64,000 nt of DNA from SVTX01 sp045612105 (GTDB lineage: Bacteria; Bacillota; Clostridia; Oscillospirales; CAG-272): positions 1 to 64,000 of the forward strand of contig JAZKYL010000147.1 in the NCBI GenBank assembly GCA_045612105.1. Direction: 5' to 3'. Of the stretch, positions 18,211 through 27,190 are shown piece after piece. A program made the translations under genes and the position numbers. Every line of letters starts with the position of its first letter. The stretch's first letter is position 1. Under the pieces are notes generated by a model. The model worked only from the letters and a program-made list of their open reading frames with translations, was not told where the DNA came from and did not search any database.

Positions 18211-19293
18211 ATGGCTACTGTTTTTGATTATTTGAAATGGAGAGGTGACCTGTCCTTTTCCGATGTCAGGGTAAACGAGGTCGACAGTATTATCTTCGCT
18301 ATGCTGACTTATATTGATTTCGGCGAGCTTTGCGGAGCTGATGAGCTGCTTCTTCGTGAGTCGGCTGTCGATTATTGCAGTGACGGGAAGTATGACAGTG
18401 TAAATCTTGGGCTTATTATGCCTTCAAAGCAGATAAACAAGATGTTTTGCGACGCGGCAACGTCGAGGCGGTTTGGCGGCGTGAGGGTGACCGATTTTGT
18501 TGAGGAGACCAGTGACGAGGACGGTTATCAGTTTTCAGCGGTGACCTTTCATCTGTCGGGAAAGCAGATGGTGCTTGCTTTCAGGGGTACGGACGACTCT
18601 ATTGTGGGTTGGAGAGAGGATTTTTGTCTTTCTTTTCTTGACGAGATACCCGCCCAGAGGATGGCGGTTGAGTATCTTGAGAGGATGGCGGCGAAGTATC
18701 CCGACGAGAGGATATATCTGACGGGGCATTCGAAGGGTGGAAATTTGGCGGTCTATTCGGCTGTGAAATGCTCGGAGTTAATTGCTTCGAGGATAGTTCG
18801 AGCTTACTGCAACGACGGTCCCGGGCTTACGGCTGAGACGGTTGGATCCCACAATTTCAAAAAAAGACAGAGAAAGCTGACGGTTTTGATACCGCAATCG
18901 TCCTATATTGGCATTATGTTTGAAAAGGGCGAGAAATACAAGGTGGTCAAGTGCCGCGGTGTGGGTGTTTTTCAGCACGATCCTTATTATTGGGAGCTTG
19001 AGGGTCCCGAGTACGTTAAGCTGCCCGAGCTTTCCAAGTGGGGCAAGCAAAACGAGCAGAAATTCCGCGTGGGAATGGCTAAGATGACGGCTGACGAAAA
19101 GCGGGAGTTTGTGGAGACCTTTTTCTCGCTGGTTGAGGCAACGGGGGCGAGGACTCTTTCGGAGTTTGCCGACGGTGGGCTCAGACGGATAGTGTCGATC
19201 ATCAAGGGATACGGAGGGCTTGACAAGCAGAAGAGGGAAATGATGCTGGCGATCATTCTGAGGCTGCTTGATATTAAGAAGCATAAAGGGTGA
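18211..19293 (+). CDS. DUF2974 (Mbeg1)-like alpha/beta-hydrolase
   Basis: A 360-residue protein. An alpha/beta-hydrolase core is visible: LAFRGTDDSIVGW (about 130-142) before the nucleophile elbow TGHSKGGNLA (about 172-181, catalytic Ser) and later FQHDPYYW (catalytic His candidate). The N-terminus (FDYLKWRGDLSFSDVRVNEV) is characteristic of the DUF2974/Mbeg1-like family. No signal peptide, so cytoplasmic. Substrate unknown; lipase or esterase activity is inferred from the fold. GAGAGGAGG lies 10 bases upstream of ATG 18211. It is transcribed in the same direction as the membrane protein 66 bases upstream. Confidence 0.82.
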   Translation: MATVFDYLKWRGDLSFSDVRVNEVDSIIFAMLTYIDFGELCGADELLLRESAVDYCSDGKYDSVNLGLIMPSKQINKMFCDAATSRRFGGVRVTDFVEETSDEDGYQFSAVTFHLSGKQMVLAFRGTDDSIVGWREDFCLSFLDEIPAQRMAVEYLERMAAKYPDERIYLTGHSKGGNLAVYSAVKCSELIASRIVRAYCNDGPGLTAETVGSHNFKKRQRKLTVLIPQSSYIGIMFEKGEKYKVVKCRGVGVFQHDPYYWELEGPEYVKLPELSKWGKQNEQKFRVGMAKMTADEKREFVETFFSLVEATGARTLSEFADGGLRRIVSIIKGYGGLDKQKREMMLAIILRLLDIKKHKG

Positions 19294-19356
19294 TTATCAA
19301 GCCTATCGGCGCGATAAAAGTGAAGAACGAAGAGTTAAAAGTGAAGAATTTTGGTT

Positions 19357-19385
19357 GAAAACCGCCCCCTGGCGGTTTTCTTCAT
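19357..19385 (+). terminator. Rho-independent terminator
   Basis: GAAAACCGCC (19357-19366), loop CCCT, GGCGGTTTTC (19371-19380), then TTC-rich sequence. It ends the 16.4-19.3 kb genes. Confidence 0.75.
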
Positions 19386-19775
19386 TGTTAGATAAATTGC
19401 GATTTAACGGGGACGCGGGGGGACGCGCGCCTCCGGCGGCGAGCTTTTTGAAAAAAGCTCGGCAAAAACTTCCCCCAAAAAAAGGGAAAAATTTCACCAA
19501 TGATGTCATTTGAAACCATATTGATTTGAACCGAAGTTTATCTTCTATCGTGTTTCGGGTGTATAGGAAACTCTTTTGATTAAAGAGTTTCCAACTAAAC
19601 TTGCAACACGATAGCAGTGGAGCTTTGATCAAAATTCTAACGGTTTCACAAGATGAAATGGCTACACGTTTAACCATTTTTCAGGGAAGCTTTTTGGCTC
19701 CACCTTTTTCTCGAAAAAGGTGGAACGCGTCTCCCCCGCGTCCCCGATAAATCAAAATTTGAAACAATCTAAAAA
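19386..19775. other. Repeat-rich gap between convergent genes
   Basis: This 390-base stretch lies between the hydrolase and rarA (opposite strands). It contains GC-rich palindromic fragments (19405-19470), the double hairpin at 19545-19614 and a strong hairpin CCACCTTTTTC/GAAAAAGGTGG (19700-19723), which is probably the end of the rarA transcript or a mobile palindrome. No gene is supported. Confidence 0.5.
19545..19614. repeat. Two-stem hairpin containing the 18-nt dispersed repeat
   Basis: Outer stem CTATCGTGTT (19545-19554) pairs with AACACGATAG (19605-19614). Inner stem GGAAACTCTTT (19566-19576) pairs with AAAGAGTTTCC (19582-19592). Bases 19599-19616 are the inverted second copy of the 18-nt word at 7313-7330. 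Confidence 0.65.
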
Positions 19776-20993
19776 TTATTTTCCCTTGATTCGCTTCCAA
19801 TACTCCTCGGCTGCCTTCTCGGTCTTATTATCGCCGTAGAAATAGTATTTCTTATTTTTCAGATCATCGGGAAGATACTGCTGCTCAACGTATCTGTTCG
19901 GATAATCGTGGGGATATTTATAACCCTTGAAAAGCGGACTTTGAAGGTGCACAGGAGGAGTGATTCCCTTTCCTGCTCTGACGTCCTCAAGGGCAGCGTC
20001 AACCGCCAAATGCTGGGTGTTGGATTTTGGCGCAGTCGCAAGCATTATTGCCGCGTTACCGAGCGGTATTCTCGCCTCGGGAAGACCAAGCTCCCTTGCG
20101 GAATCGCAACAAGCCTTGACTATCACTGCCGCCATTGGATATGCCAAACCTATATCCTCGCTCGCAATCACCTGCAAACGACGGCAAAGCGAGATAATAT
20201 CCCCCTGCTCCACCATTTTCGCAACGTAAAATGCCGCCGCATCGGGATCGGAGCCGCGAATCGACTTTTGCAGACAACCCAACATATCGTAATGCACGTC
20301 GTCGTTGTAATTGCCCACACCGTAGTTGAACTGATCTGCGTCCGCTGGTGTAATCTCATTATCTGCGGCAAAATATGCATTCTCAAAAAGTCCGATGGAT
20401 CGGCGAACATCGCCCCCCGCCGCCTTTGCAATATACTCTGAAGTCGCTTGCGTTACAGTCTTTTCGGTACCGTTCTCCTTATTGAGATAATCAAGTGCCT
20501 TGTAAAGCATCTTTGCGCACTCGCTCGGCTCAACCGTCTTGAATTCAAAAAGTGACGAACGGGATATGATAGCGTTATAAATATAAAAATGAGGATTTTC
20601 TGTGGTGGACGCAATAAGAGTCACTCTTCCGTCCTCAATATATTCAAGAAGAGCCTGCTGCTGCTTTCGGTTAAAATACTGTATCTCATCAATATACAAA
20701 AGAGTTCCGTTTGAACCGAAAAGACTTGCAGAGCCGTTTAAAACCTCCTTAACCTCGGAAAGCGATGCACTTGTGGCATTCAGCTTATGAAAATCCATCC
20801 CCGATTGCTTCGCAATGATCGAAGCCGCCGTAGTTTTTCCCGTACCGGGAGGGCCGAAGAAGATCATATTGGTGATACGACCGCCCTCCATCATGCGCCG
20901 AATAACTCCGCGTTCACCGAAAAGATGCTTCTGACCTGCTATGTCGTCTATTGTCTGCGGACGCAAAAGATCCGCCAACTGTGCGTTTCTCAT
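19776..20993 (-). CDS. rarA: Replication-associated recombination protein A (AAA+ ATPase)
   Basis: A 405-residue AAA+ protein of the RarA/MgsA/WRNIP1 family, acting at stalled replication forks. Motifs: the N-terminal LADLLRPQTIDDIAGQKHL, Walker A FFGPPGTGKTT (about 45-55), Walker B LLYIDEIQYF, sensor 1 IASTTENP, and the C-terminal oligomerisation domain (IRGSDPDAAAFYVAKM, SEDIGLAYP). Length is normal, so it is full-length. It follows cysK by 12 bases on the same strand and is probably co-transcribed. Confidence 0.95.
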   Translation of the reverse strand: MRNAQLADLLRPQTIDDIAGQKHLFGERGVIRRMMEGGRITNMIFFGPPGTGKTTAASIIAKQSGMDFHKLNATSASLSEVKEVLNGSASLFGSNGTLLYIDEIQYFNRKQQQALLEYIEDGRVTLIASTTENPHFYIYNAIISRSSLFEFKTVEPSECAKMLYKALDYLNKENGTEKTVTQATSEYIAKAAGGDVRRSIGLFENAYFAADNEITPADADQFNYGVGNYNDDVHYDMLGCLQKSIRGSDPDAAAFYVAKMVEQGDIISLCRRLQVIASEDIGLAYPMAAVIVKACCDSARELGLPEARIPLGNAAIMLATAPKSNTQHLAVDAALEDVRAGKGITPPVHLQSPLFKGYKYPHDYPNRYVEQQYLPDDLKNKKYYFYGDNKTEKAAEEYWKRIKGK

Positions 20994-21005
20994 TTTCTTT
21001 ATCCT

Positions 21006-21932
21006 TTATTCAAAAACTCCCGCAGAAAGATATCTCTCTCCCGTATCGGGTAAAATTACAACTATGTTTTTTCCTTGATTCTCGGCTCTCTCCGCAATCT
21101 TTTTCGCCGCGCAAATTGCAGCTCCCGAAGATATTCCAACCAGTATTCCTTCGGTCTTGGCAATTTCTCTTGTGTATTCATATGCCTCGTCGTCGGTGAC
21201 CGTAATTATCTCATCAACAACCGAAAGATCAAGATTTTCAGGCAAGAATCCCGCCCCGATGCCTTGTATCTTGTGCGCTCCGACTCTGCCTTCGGTAAGA
21301 TATGGCGATGACGCAGGCTCAACGGCGACGACCTTGATCTTCGGATTCTTTTCCTTCAAAAATCTACCCGTTCCGCTGACCGTTCCGCCGGTTCCCGCGC
21401 AAGAAATAAAAATATCCACCTCTCCGTCGGTGTCATTCCATATTTCGGGACCCGTGGTCTTATAATGAGCGATAGGATTTGCGGGATTGTCAAACTGACC
21501 CGCAATTATCGCATTAGGGATCGATCTCACAAGCTCCTCCGCCTTCTCGATCGCGCCCTTCATACCGAGCGAGCCATCGGTCAGCACCAACTCGGCACCG
21601 TAAGCCGTCATAAGCATTCGCCTCTCTTTTGACATAGTGTCGGGCATAACGATAATAGCTTTATATCCCTTTGACGCACATATCGCCGCAAGTCCAATGC
21701 CTGTATTTCCCGACGTAGGCTCGATTATCGTGCTTTCCGCCGTTAATCTTCCCTCTCTCTCGTACTCCTCGATCATCTCGAGAGCAACTCTGTCCTTGAT
21801 CGAGCCTGCGGGATTGAACAACTCAATTTTAGCAAGAAGCTTTGCTGAAAGCTCGTATTTATGTTCAAAATTTCTCAGCTCAAGTAACGGCGTTCTGCCA
21901 ATAAGAGCCGAAAGTGAATCATATATCTTCAT
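21006..21932 (-). CDS. cysK: Cysteine synthase A (O-acetylserine sulfhydrylase)
   Basis: A 308-residue PLP enzyme that makes cysteine from O-acetylserine and sulfide. The PLP lysine sits in NPAGSIKDR (about 41-49); the substrate loop TSGNTG (about 73-78), the PLP phosphate loop GTGGTVSGTG (about 180-189) and the late GISSGAA (about 267-273) are all present. Normal length. AAGGACGG precedes the start. It is first in a short minus-strand operon with rarA. Assignment to CysK rather than cystathionine beta-synthase rests on the absence of a regulatory CBS domain. Confidence 0.95.
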   Translation of the reverse strand: MKIYDSLSALIGRTPLLELRNFEHKYELSAKLLAKIELFNPAGSIKDRVALEMIEEYEREGRLTAESTIIEPTSGNTGIGLAAICASKGYKAIIVMPDTMSKERRMLMTAYGAELVLTDGSLGMKGAIEKAEELVRSIPNAIIAGQFDNPANPIAHYKTTGPEIWNDTDGEVDIFISCAGTGGTVSGTGRFLKEKNPKIKVVAVEPASSPYLTEGRVGAHKIQGIGAGFLPENLDLSVVDEIITVTDDEAYEYTREIAKTEGILVGISSGAAICAAKKIAERAENQGKNIVVILPDTGERYLSAGVFE

Positions 21933-22027
21933 AAAATCTTCCGTCCTTAGGAATCACTGTTTATCATAAAGTATAGCACATTCAGGCACAAAAATCAACA
22001 TTAAAAACTAAATTTAAAAGATTTCTC

Positions 22028-22056
22028 TTGATTTTTCACGGTTTATGTGTTATCAT
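22028..22056 (+). promoter_or_regulatory. Promoter of the SGNH-esterase lipoprotein
   Basis: TTGATT (22028-22033), 17-base spacer, TATCAT (22051-22056). Weaker than consensus; about 33 bases before the start codon. Confidence 0.5.
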
Positions 22057-22088
22057 ATTTTTAATTACTATTAATTGGGGAGATCATT

Positions 22089-24155
22089 ATGAAAAAAACG
22101 GTCAAACAAATTTCCATTATCCTGTGTCTGTCTCTGCTCTTCTCAGTATTCGCCGCTTGTTCGAAAAAGCCTGAGGAAACAACCCAAACAACGTTACAGA
22201 CCTCGACAGAAACGACGGAAAAAATCTCAGAAACTACGGAGACAACGTCAAAAGCCAGTGAAAGCTCCGGAGAAACTACCGAGGGAACTACAGTTGAAAT
22301 TGACGAAACTACTCGGGAAGAGACAGACACAACTAATATAGCAACCACGCAAGGAAACGATAATACTGAAATAGAAACCACGCTCACAGAAACCGACGCG
22401 CATACAACTCTTGTTGAAAGTGTTGCAGAAACAGAAATCCATACCGAAACCCTAAGCGATACTATCACCGTGACGGAGTGTGTTACGGAAACGGAAACAC
22501 ACACGGAAACAGAAATACTTACCGAGTCCGAAATCACCACCGAAGCCGATATTATTACCGAAAGTGAATCCGTGGAGACCGAAATGGTAGAGGACATAGT
22601 AAGCTTCATTGACTATTCACGAAACAGCTCAAGAACCTATCACGACCTAAAAAACAGCGGCGATATAGCTATGTCCTTCACTGTTCCCAGCGGATACCTA
22701 AAAACCCTTTATCTCAATATAACCGACAATGGCTCTTATACCGATTGCCGTATCGGCGTAAGCATATACGTCTTCGACGGAAAATATAAAACCTCCGTTG
22801 AAACTGAGCCCATTTATAATGAATACATAACCTCTACTCTCCGCACCTATGCAATCGAATTCGAAGACGGACAGATTGGAGCCGGTAATTATCTTGTGGT
22901 TGTCAGATACGTTGATGTTGTAGTATCTCATAATGCTTCAGCTACCCCCTCTCCCAGTGCCGATGAGCCGTCCGATAACGAAGAGATTGAAGACGTTAAT
23001 ACCGATACAGTATCTGCTACTGACACCGAAAGTGATACTCTTAGTGAAACAGAGACGGCAACAGAAACAGAAACAGAAACAGAAACTGAAACTGAAACTG
23101 AAACTGAAACTGAAACAAGTCCCAGCATACCCATCGAAGACCTTTACCATTGCAAGATCATAAGAGATACCTGTTGGGTACCTAAGTCTACCCCCGATGA
23201 ATATGAGCAATACGATCTGAAGAGCTACGCAAACGGCAAACACATCAAGAGCTTTGCAATGGCAGGCGGCATTGTTATTGTTCACGGAGCGCCCGCTGAG
23301 GAAGAGATCACCGATAACACCGACGATGAAACAAAAACCGAAGACGACAATGTCGCAAAAGTCATCCTTTTAGGCGGTCAGTCAAACGCTACCGGTGCAT
23401 CCGTAAATAATTACCTTAAGAACCATGTGACTGCTGAACAGTATCAAAAATACGTCGAAGGGTTCTCTAACGTCAAGATACTCTACACCAACGGCTCTAC
23501 CTCTGGCGGATTCCATACCACAACCATTACCGAAGAGTTTGTTGCTACAAAGCTCGGTCAGGGATACCAACCCTCTAATTTTGGTCCCGAGCTCGGCCTT
23601 GCAGCATATCTCAGCGAGACCTATCCCCACGAAACCTTCTATATCATAAAATATGCCATAGGTGGCTCGGGACTTTACAGTGCCTGGAACCCTACCGATT
23701 CTGAGAGAAATCAGTGTCTTGTAGAATTTAAAGATAAAGTCGATATGGGTCTTTCGCTTCTTGAAGATGAAGGACTCGACCCCCAAATAGTGGCTTTCCT
23801 CTGGATGCAGGGAGAAGGCGATGCATCTACGTTCTACCGTGCCCACGAGTATTATGAGCTTCAGAAGGCTCTCGTTGAAGATATTCGCTACGAATATGAT
23901 TTCTATGCTCCCGAACAAGGCATAGCTTTCATAGATGCGGCAATCAGCAACTCCGGACTTTGGTCATCCTGGTTCATTGTCAACGATTGTAAGCTCAGAT
24001 ATTCCAAGGAGTCCGAAATGAACTACTATATCGACACAAACGCATACGGACTTACAACGCTATACGAAAACAATGACCTCGCTCACTACGACTCTGGCTC
24101 TATGCTTCTTCTTGGCAAGCTTTATGGAATGATGATTTCCGAAGTCATTGATTAA
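22089..24155 (+). CDS. Secreted lipoprotein with C-terminal SASA/CE6-like SGNH esterase
   Basis: A 688-residue protein. The signal peptide ends in a lipobox (SVFAAC, lipid Cys about 24). A long Thr/Glu/Ser-rich linker (about 25-185) leads to a beta-rich domain (about 190-280), a second linker of Thr-Glu repeats, and the catalytic domain (about 415-688). SGNH/SASA motifs are VILLGGQSNATGA (block I, nucleophile Ser), GGSGLYSAW (block II), WMQGEGDAS (block III) and the closing DLAHYDSG (His of the catalytic dyad). This family removes acetyl groups from sugars (sialic acid or xylan). It should be tethered to the outer membrane face by lipid, unlike the dockerin-borne esterase at 63.6 kb. Substrate not determinable. 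Confidence 0.88.
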   Translation: MKKTVKQISIILCLSLLFSVFAACSKKPEETTQTTLQTSTETTEKISETTETTSKASESSGETTEGTTVEIDETTREETDTTNIATTQGNDNTEIETTLTETDAHTTLVESVAETEIHTETLSDTITVTECVTETETHTETEILTESEITTEADIITESESVETEMVEDIVSFIDYSRNSSRTYHDLKNSGDIAMSFTVPSGYLKTLYLNITDNGSYTDCRIGVSIYVFDGKYKTSVETEPIYNEYITSTLRTYAIEFEDGQIGAGNYLVVVRYVDVVVSHNASATPSPSADEPSDNEEIEDVNTDTVSATDTESDTLSETETATETETETETETETETETETSPSIPIEDLYHCKIIRDTCWVPKSTPDEYEQYDLKSYANGKHIKSFAMAGGIVIVHGAPAEEEITDNTDDETKTEDDNVAKVILLGGQSNATGASVNNYLKNHVTAEQYQKYVEGFSNVKILYTNGSTSGGFHTTTITEEFVATKLGQGYQPSNFGPELGLAAYLSETYPHETFYIIKYAIGGSGLYSAWNPTDSERNQCLVEFKDKVDMGLSLLEDEGLDPQIVAFLWMQGEGDASTFYRAHEYYELQKALVEDIRYEYDFYAPEQGIAFIDAAISNSGLWSSWFIVNDCKLRYSKESEMNYYIDTNAYGLTTLYENNDLAHYDSGSMLLLGKLYGMMISEVID
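23061..23114 (+). repeat. Hexanucleotide microsatellite in a coding linker
   Basis: Four ACAGAA units (23061-23084) followed by five ACTGAA units (23085-23114) encode a run of Thr-Glu dipeptides. Units are a multiple of three, so gain or loss changes linker length without shifting frame. Confidence 0.9.
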
Positions 24156-24170
24156 TTTAACAAAATAACT

Positions 24171-24211
24171 AAATCCACAAGTGATTGCAAAAGCTTCACT
24201 TGTGGATTTTT
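24171..24211 (+). terminator. Terminator after the esterase lipoprotein
   Basis: AAATCCACAAGTG (24171-24183) pairs perfectly with CACTTGTGGATTT (24197-24209), followed by T. Confidence 0.9.
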
Positions 24212-24240
24212 ACAAAAATCAAAAAAAATGCCAATTAATG

Positions 24241-24292
24241 TTGACAAAACAGATAATTGTGCTATAATATTATGTGGTTAGCAAAGGCTAAC
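24241..24292 (+). promoter_or_regulatory. feo promoter with operator-like inverted repeat
   Basis: TTGACA (24241-24246), 16-base spacer, TATAAT (24263-24268). The inverted repeat GTTAGC-AAAG-GCTAAC (24277-24292) sits just past the expected transcription start. Its half-sites resemble the GGTTAG halves of DtxR/IdeR iron-repressor boxes but are set 4 bases apart. A second copy lies before feoB. Binding here would block transcription, consistent with iron repression (inference). Confidence 0.7.
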
Positions 24293-24338
24293 TTGCGTTT
24301 GAATATTATTTCACATATACATTTTGGGAGGTTCCTTT

Positions 24339-24551
24339 ATGAATTTACGCAATGCTGAGGAAGGAAAAGAATACGTCATCAAAGAAATACATACCGACGA
24401 TGAAGAGCTGGATGCGTTTCTCTTCTCCTTGGGCTGCTACTGCGGCGAGCCTATCACCGTTATTTCTCACCTCAAGGGCGGTTGCGTGGTCTCCATAAAG
24501 GACGGAAGGTATCATATTGACAATGAGCTTGCCGCGGCAATCATCGTCTGA
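24339..24551 (+). CDS. feoA: Ferrous iron transport protein A
   Basis: A 70-residue SH3-like FeoA protein. Start ATG 24339 has GGGAGG 8 bases upstream. Hallmarks are the small beta-barrel pattern with LGCYCGEPITVISHLKGGCVVSI-like strands (about 25-52) and an end in AAAIIV. FeoA supports FeoB-mediated Fe(II) uptake at the membrane. Two cysteines in LGCYCGE are unusual for FeoA. feoB follows after a 136-base gap containing an operator-like repeat. Confidence 0.9.
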   Translation: MNLRNAEEGKEYVIKEIHTDDEELDAFLFSLGCYCGEPITVISHLKGGCVVSIKDGRYHIDNELAAAIIV

Positions 24552-24600
24552 CCCTTCTTCAAAAGAAAAAATCATCCTCAAGATTATTTTTTTGCCTCGT

Positions 24601-24618
24601 GGTTAGCCAACGCTAACC
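24601..24618. promoter_or_regulatory. Second feo operator-like inverted repeat
   Basis: GGTTAGC (24601-24607), CAAC, GCTAACC (24612-24618) is a perfect 7-bp inverted repeat matching the element at 24277-24292. Located between feoA and feoB, it suggests separate control of feoB or a roadblock. No convincing promoter is seen next to it. Confidence 0.65.
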
Positions 24619-24687
24619 AATCGGGCTTTAGTATAACGGTAAATATTTTTCAAAATAATTTTTTCATAGGTCTCAGGAGGAGAATTA

Positions 24688-26733
24688 ATGAGAATCGCAC
24701 TTGCGGGCAACCCCAATAGCGGTAAAACTACAATGTTTAACGCTCTTACCGGCAAAAACGAAAAGGTCGGAAACTGGGCGGGCGTTACCGTTGATAAGAA
24801 AGAGCACCCCATCAAAAGAAGCTATACAGTCGGCACGGCAGACCTGATTGCGGTAGACCTTCCCGGAGCATACTCCATGTCTCCCTTCACAGGGGAGGAG
24901 AGCATCACAAGCTCCTACGTCAAAAACGAAGCCCCCGACGTTATCATCAATATCGTCGACGCTACCAACCTCAGCCGAAGTCTGTTCTTCACGACACAAC
25001 TCCTCGAGCTCGGTATTCCCATGGTCATAGCTCTCAATAAAGCCGACGTTAATAAGAAAAAGGAAACAACCATCGATTCGGGCGCGCTCTCCGAAAAGCT
25101 CGGCTGCCCCGTTGTGGATACCACCTCAACCTCGGGTCACGGCCTCAAGGAGCTGATCTCGGAGGCTGTTTCTATCATCGGAAAGGGTCAGACCGCTCCC
25201 TACGCGCAGGGCGACGTTGACCTCAGCGAAAAAGCGGCTGTTGTCAAGGCCGATAAAAAGAGATTCGAATTTGTAAACAATATTGTTAAAGAGGTCGAGA
25301 ACAGAAAGATTCTCACAAAAAACAAGAACGCTCAGGACAAAATTGACAATATACTCACCAACAAGTGGTTGGGTATTCCGATCTTTGCTGTGGTTATGTT
25401 CCTGGTATTCCAGATCTCACAAGCTTGGGTTGGCGAATGGCTTGCCAACGGTATCGATTTCGGTGACTACCACGTATGGGGGCTCGTAGATTGTATCGGC
25501 TGGTTCAAGGGTATTGTCGAGGGCTGGATGGAAGGTGCTCACGTGCTGCTCCAGGCGATCGTGCTTGAAGGACTTATCGAGGGTGTTGCCGCAGTCGTCG
25601 GTTTCCTGCCTCTCGTCATGATAATGTACTTCCTCATCGCGCTCCTTGAGGATTGCGGATATATGGCGCGCGCTACCATCGTGCTTGACCCAATCTTCAA
25701 AAAGGTCGGTCTTTCCGGTAAATCGGTAATTCCCTTCGTTGTCGGTACGGGATGCGCCGTTCCGGGTGTTATGGCTTGCCGCACCATCAGAAACGAGAGA
25801 GAGCGCAGAGCAACCGCTATGCTTGCACCCTTTATGCCCTGCGGCGCAAAGCTTCCCGTTATTTCCCTCTTTGTCGGCTCCTTCTTCCCCGGTCAGGGGT
25901 GGATCGGTACTCTGATGTACTTCGTAGGTATCGTTATCATTCTTCTTTGCGCGCTCCTTGTCAATAAGCTCAACGGTATCAAGAGCAAGAAGAACTTCTT
26001 TATCATCGAGATGCCCGAATACAAGGCCCCCTCGGTCTGGCGCGCATTTAAGTCTATGTGTCAGAGAGGCTGGTCTTACATAGTCAAGGCGGGCACTGTC
26101 ATTCTCGTTTGTAACTTCATTATTTATATGATGCAGAACTTCAACTGGAGCTTCCAAATGGTTGAAAACGCAGACGAATCCATTCTCGCGACTATCGCGA
26201 CCCCCGTGGCTTATCTTATAGCTCCCGTAGTTGGAGTAGTTATGTGGCAGCTTGCGGCATCCGCAGTTACCGGATTCATCGCAAAGGAGTGCGTTGTAGG
26301 TACTCTTGCAACCTGCTTAGCTTTCGAGCATCTTATCGGCGAGGATCTTGAGATCATCGAGGGCGGAACGACTATTGCCTCCGCCATTGGTATCGTTCCC
26401 GTTGCGGCTCTCGCATTCCTTATGTTCAATCTTTTCACTCCCCCCTGCTTTGCGGCAATGGGTGCTATGAATTCCGAGATCAAGAGCAAAAAGTGGCTTT
26501 TCGCAGGCATTGGAATTCAGTTTGCGGTTGGATTTACCGTTGGCTTCCTTACATTCTTCTTAGGCACTCTCTTCACCGGTGGAAGCTTCGGCGAGATTTG
26601 GATGCCTATCGTAGGTTGGGCTATAGTTGCGTCTCTTACCGCGCTCTTCACCGTACTCATCATCGTGAAGAATAGGCAGGTCAAGACCGAATCCACAAAC
26701 AAAGCACAGAAAAAAGAAACTGTAAACGTATAA
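24688..26733 (+). CDS. feoB: Ferrous iron transporter B
   Basis: A 681-residue membrane protein. The N-terminal G domain has G1 AGNPNSGKTT (about 6-15), G3 VDLPGAYS (about 57), G4 NKAD (about 114) and a GDI-like spacer. The membrane part has the two Gate motifs with conserved Cys in VVGTGCAVPGVMACRTI (about 350-370) and AKECVVGTL. FeoB imports Fe(II) across the cytoplasmic membrane. Start ATG 24688 follows a strong AGGAGGAG. It is full length and is followed 15 bases later by the Cys-rich accessory gene. Confidence 0.96.
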   Translation: MRIALAGNPNSGKTTMFNALTGKNEKVGNWAGVTVDKKEHPIKRSYTVGTADLIAVDLPGAYSMSPFTGEESITSSYVKNEAPDVIINIVDATNLSRSLFFTTQLLELGIPMVIALNKADVNKKKETTIDSGALSEKLGCPVVDTTSTSGHGLKELISEAVSIIGKGQTAPYAQGDVDLSEKAAVVKADKKRFEFVNNIVKEVENRKILTKNKNAQDKIDNILTNKWLGIPIFAVVMFLVFQISQAWVGEWLANGIDFGDYHVWGLVDCIGWFKGIVEGWMEGAHVLLQAIVLEGLIEGVAAVVGFLPLVMIMYFLIALLEDCGYMARATIVLDPIFKKVGLSGKSVIPFVVGTGCAVPGVMACRTIRNERERRATAMLAPFMPCGAKLPVISLFVGSFFPGQGWIGTLMYFVGIVIILLCALLVNKLNGIKSKKNFFIIEMPEYKAPSVWRAFKSMCQRGWSYIVKAGTVILVCNFIIYMMQNFNWSFQMVENADESILATIATPVAYLIAPVVGVVMWQLAASAVTGFIAKECVVGTLATCLAFEHLIGEDLEIIEGGTTIASAIGIVPVAALAFLMFNLFTPPCFAAMGAMNSEIKSKKWLFAGIGIQFAVGFTVGFLTFFLGTLFTGGSFGEIWMPIVGWAIVASLTALFTVLIIVKNRQVKTESTNKAQKKETVNV

Positions 26734-26748
26734 ATTGGAGATAAAAAT

Positions 26749-26946
26749 ATGGGACCCGTTGATTTTATAATAATTGCGATCATCGCGCTTATCGTCGGCG
26801 GTGCCGTCGCATACATTATCAAGGCTAAGAAAAGCGGCAAGAAATGTATCGGCTGTCCCGACGGAGGCTCCTGCGGAAAAAGCGGCGGATGTCAAGGCGG
26901 CTGTTCAGGTTGCCGTGGCGAATGCAACTGTGATGATGAAAAATAA
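26749..26946 (+). CDS. FeoB-associated Cys-rich membrane protein
   Basis: A 65-residue protein with one membrane helix (DFIIIAIIALIVGGAVAYII, residues 5-24), then a basic stretch and a Cys/Gly-rich tail with eight cysteines (CIGCPDGGSC, CQGGCSGC, CNC). This is the Firmicute family found directly after feoB. It is thought to assist FeoB, possibly replacing FeoC or handling iron at the inner face. The GGAG ribosome binding site is 10 bases upstream. Confidence 0.88.
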   Translation: MGPVDFIIIAIIALIVGGAVAYIIKAKKSGKKCIGCPDGGSCGKSGGCQGGCSGCRGECNCDDEK

Positions 26947-26957
26947 GTAATATTTTT

Positions 26958-26997
26958 GATACCGAGAACGTCAAATGCGTTTTCGGTATCTTTTTTT
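26958..26997 (+). terminator. Terminator of the feo operon
   Basis: GATACCGAGAACG (26958-26970) pairs with CGTTTTCGGTATC (26978-26990) with one G-U pair, then seven T. Confidence 0.92.
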
Positions 26998-27121
26998 AAT
27001 TTCGGGACAAAATAAAAAACAAATTATTAACTTTTTTTGTCAAAGCTAAAAATTTGATTACTTTGTATGATAAAAAAGCAAAATTCACACCAAAAACCGT
27101 CAAAAAAATCACTTTTCACTC

Positions 27122-27150
27122 TTGATTTTTGACAAATAATGTGTTATAGT
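27122..27150 (+). promoter_or_regulatory. Promoter of the HD gene
   Basis: TTGATT (27122-27127), 17-base spacer, TATAGT (27145-27150), 41 bases before the start codon. An overlapping TTGACA (27129) has the wrong spacing. Confidence 0.5.
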
Positions 27151-27190
27151 ATATATTGGTGAAATTTGAGACCAAAATCTAAGGAGATAT

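Noticed and set aside
27122..27150. TTGACA at 27129 as the -35 box
   Set aside because: Only 10 bases from TATAGT; TTGATT at 27122 has the proper 17-base spacing.
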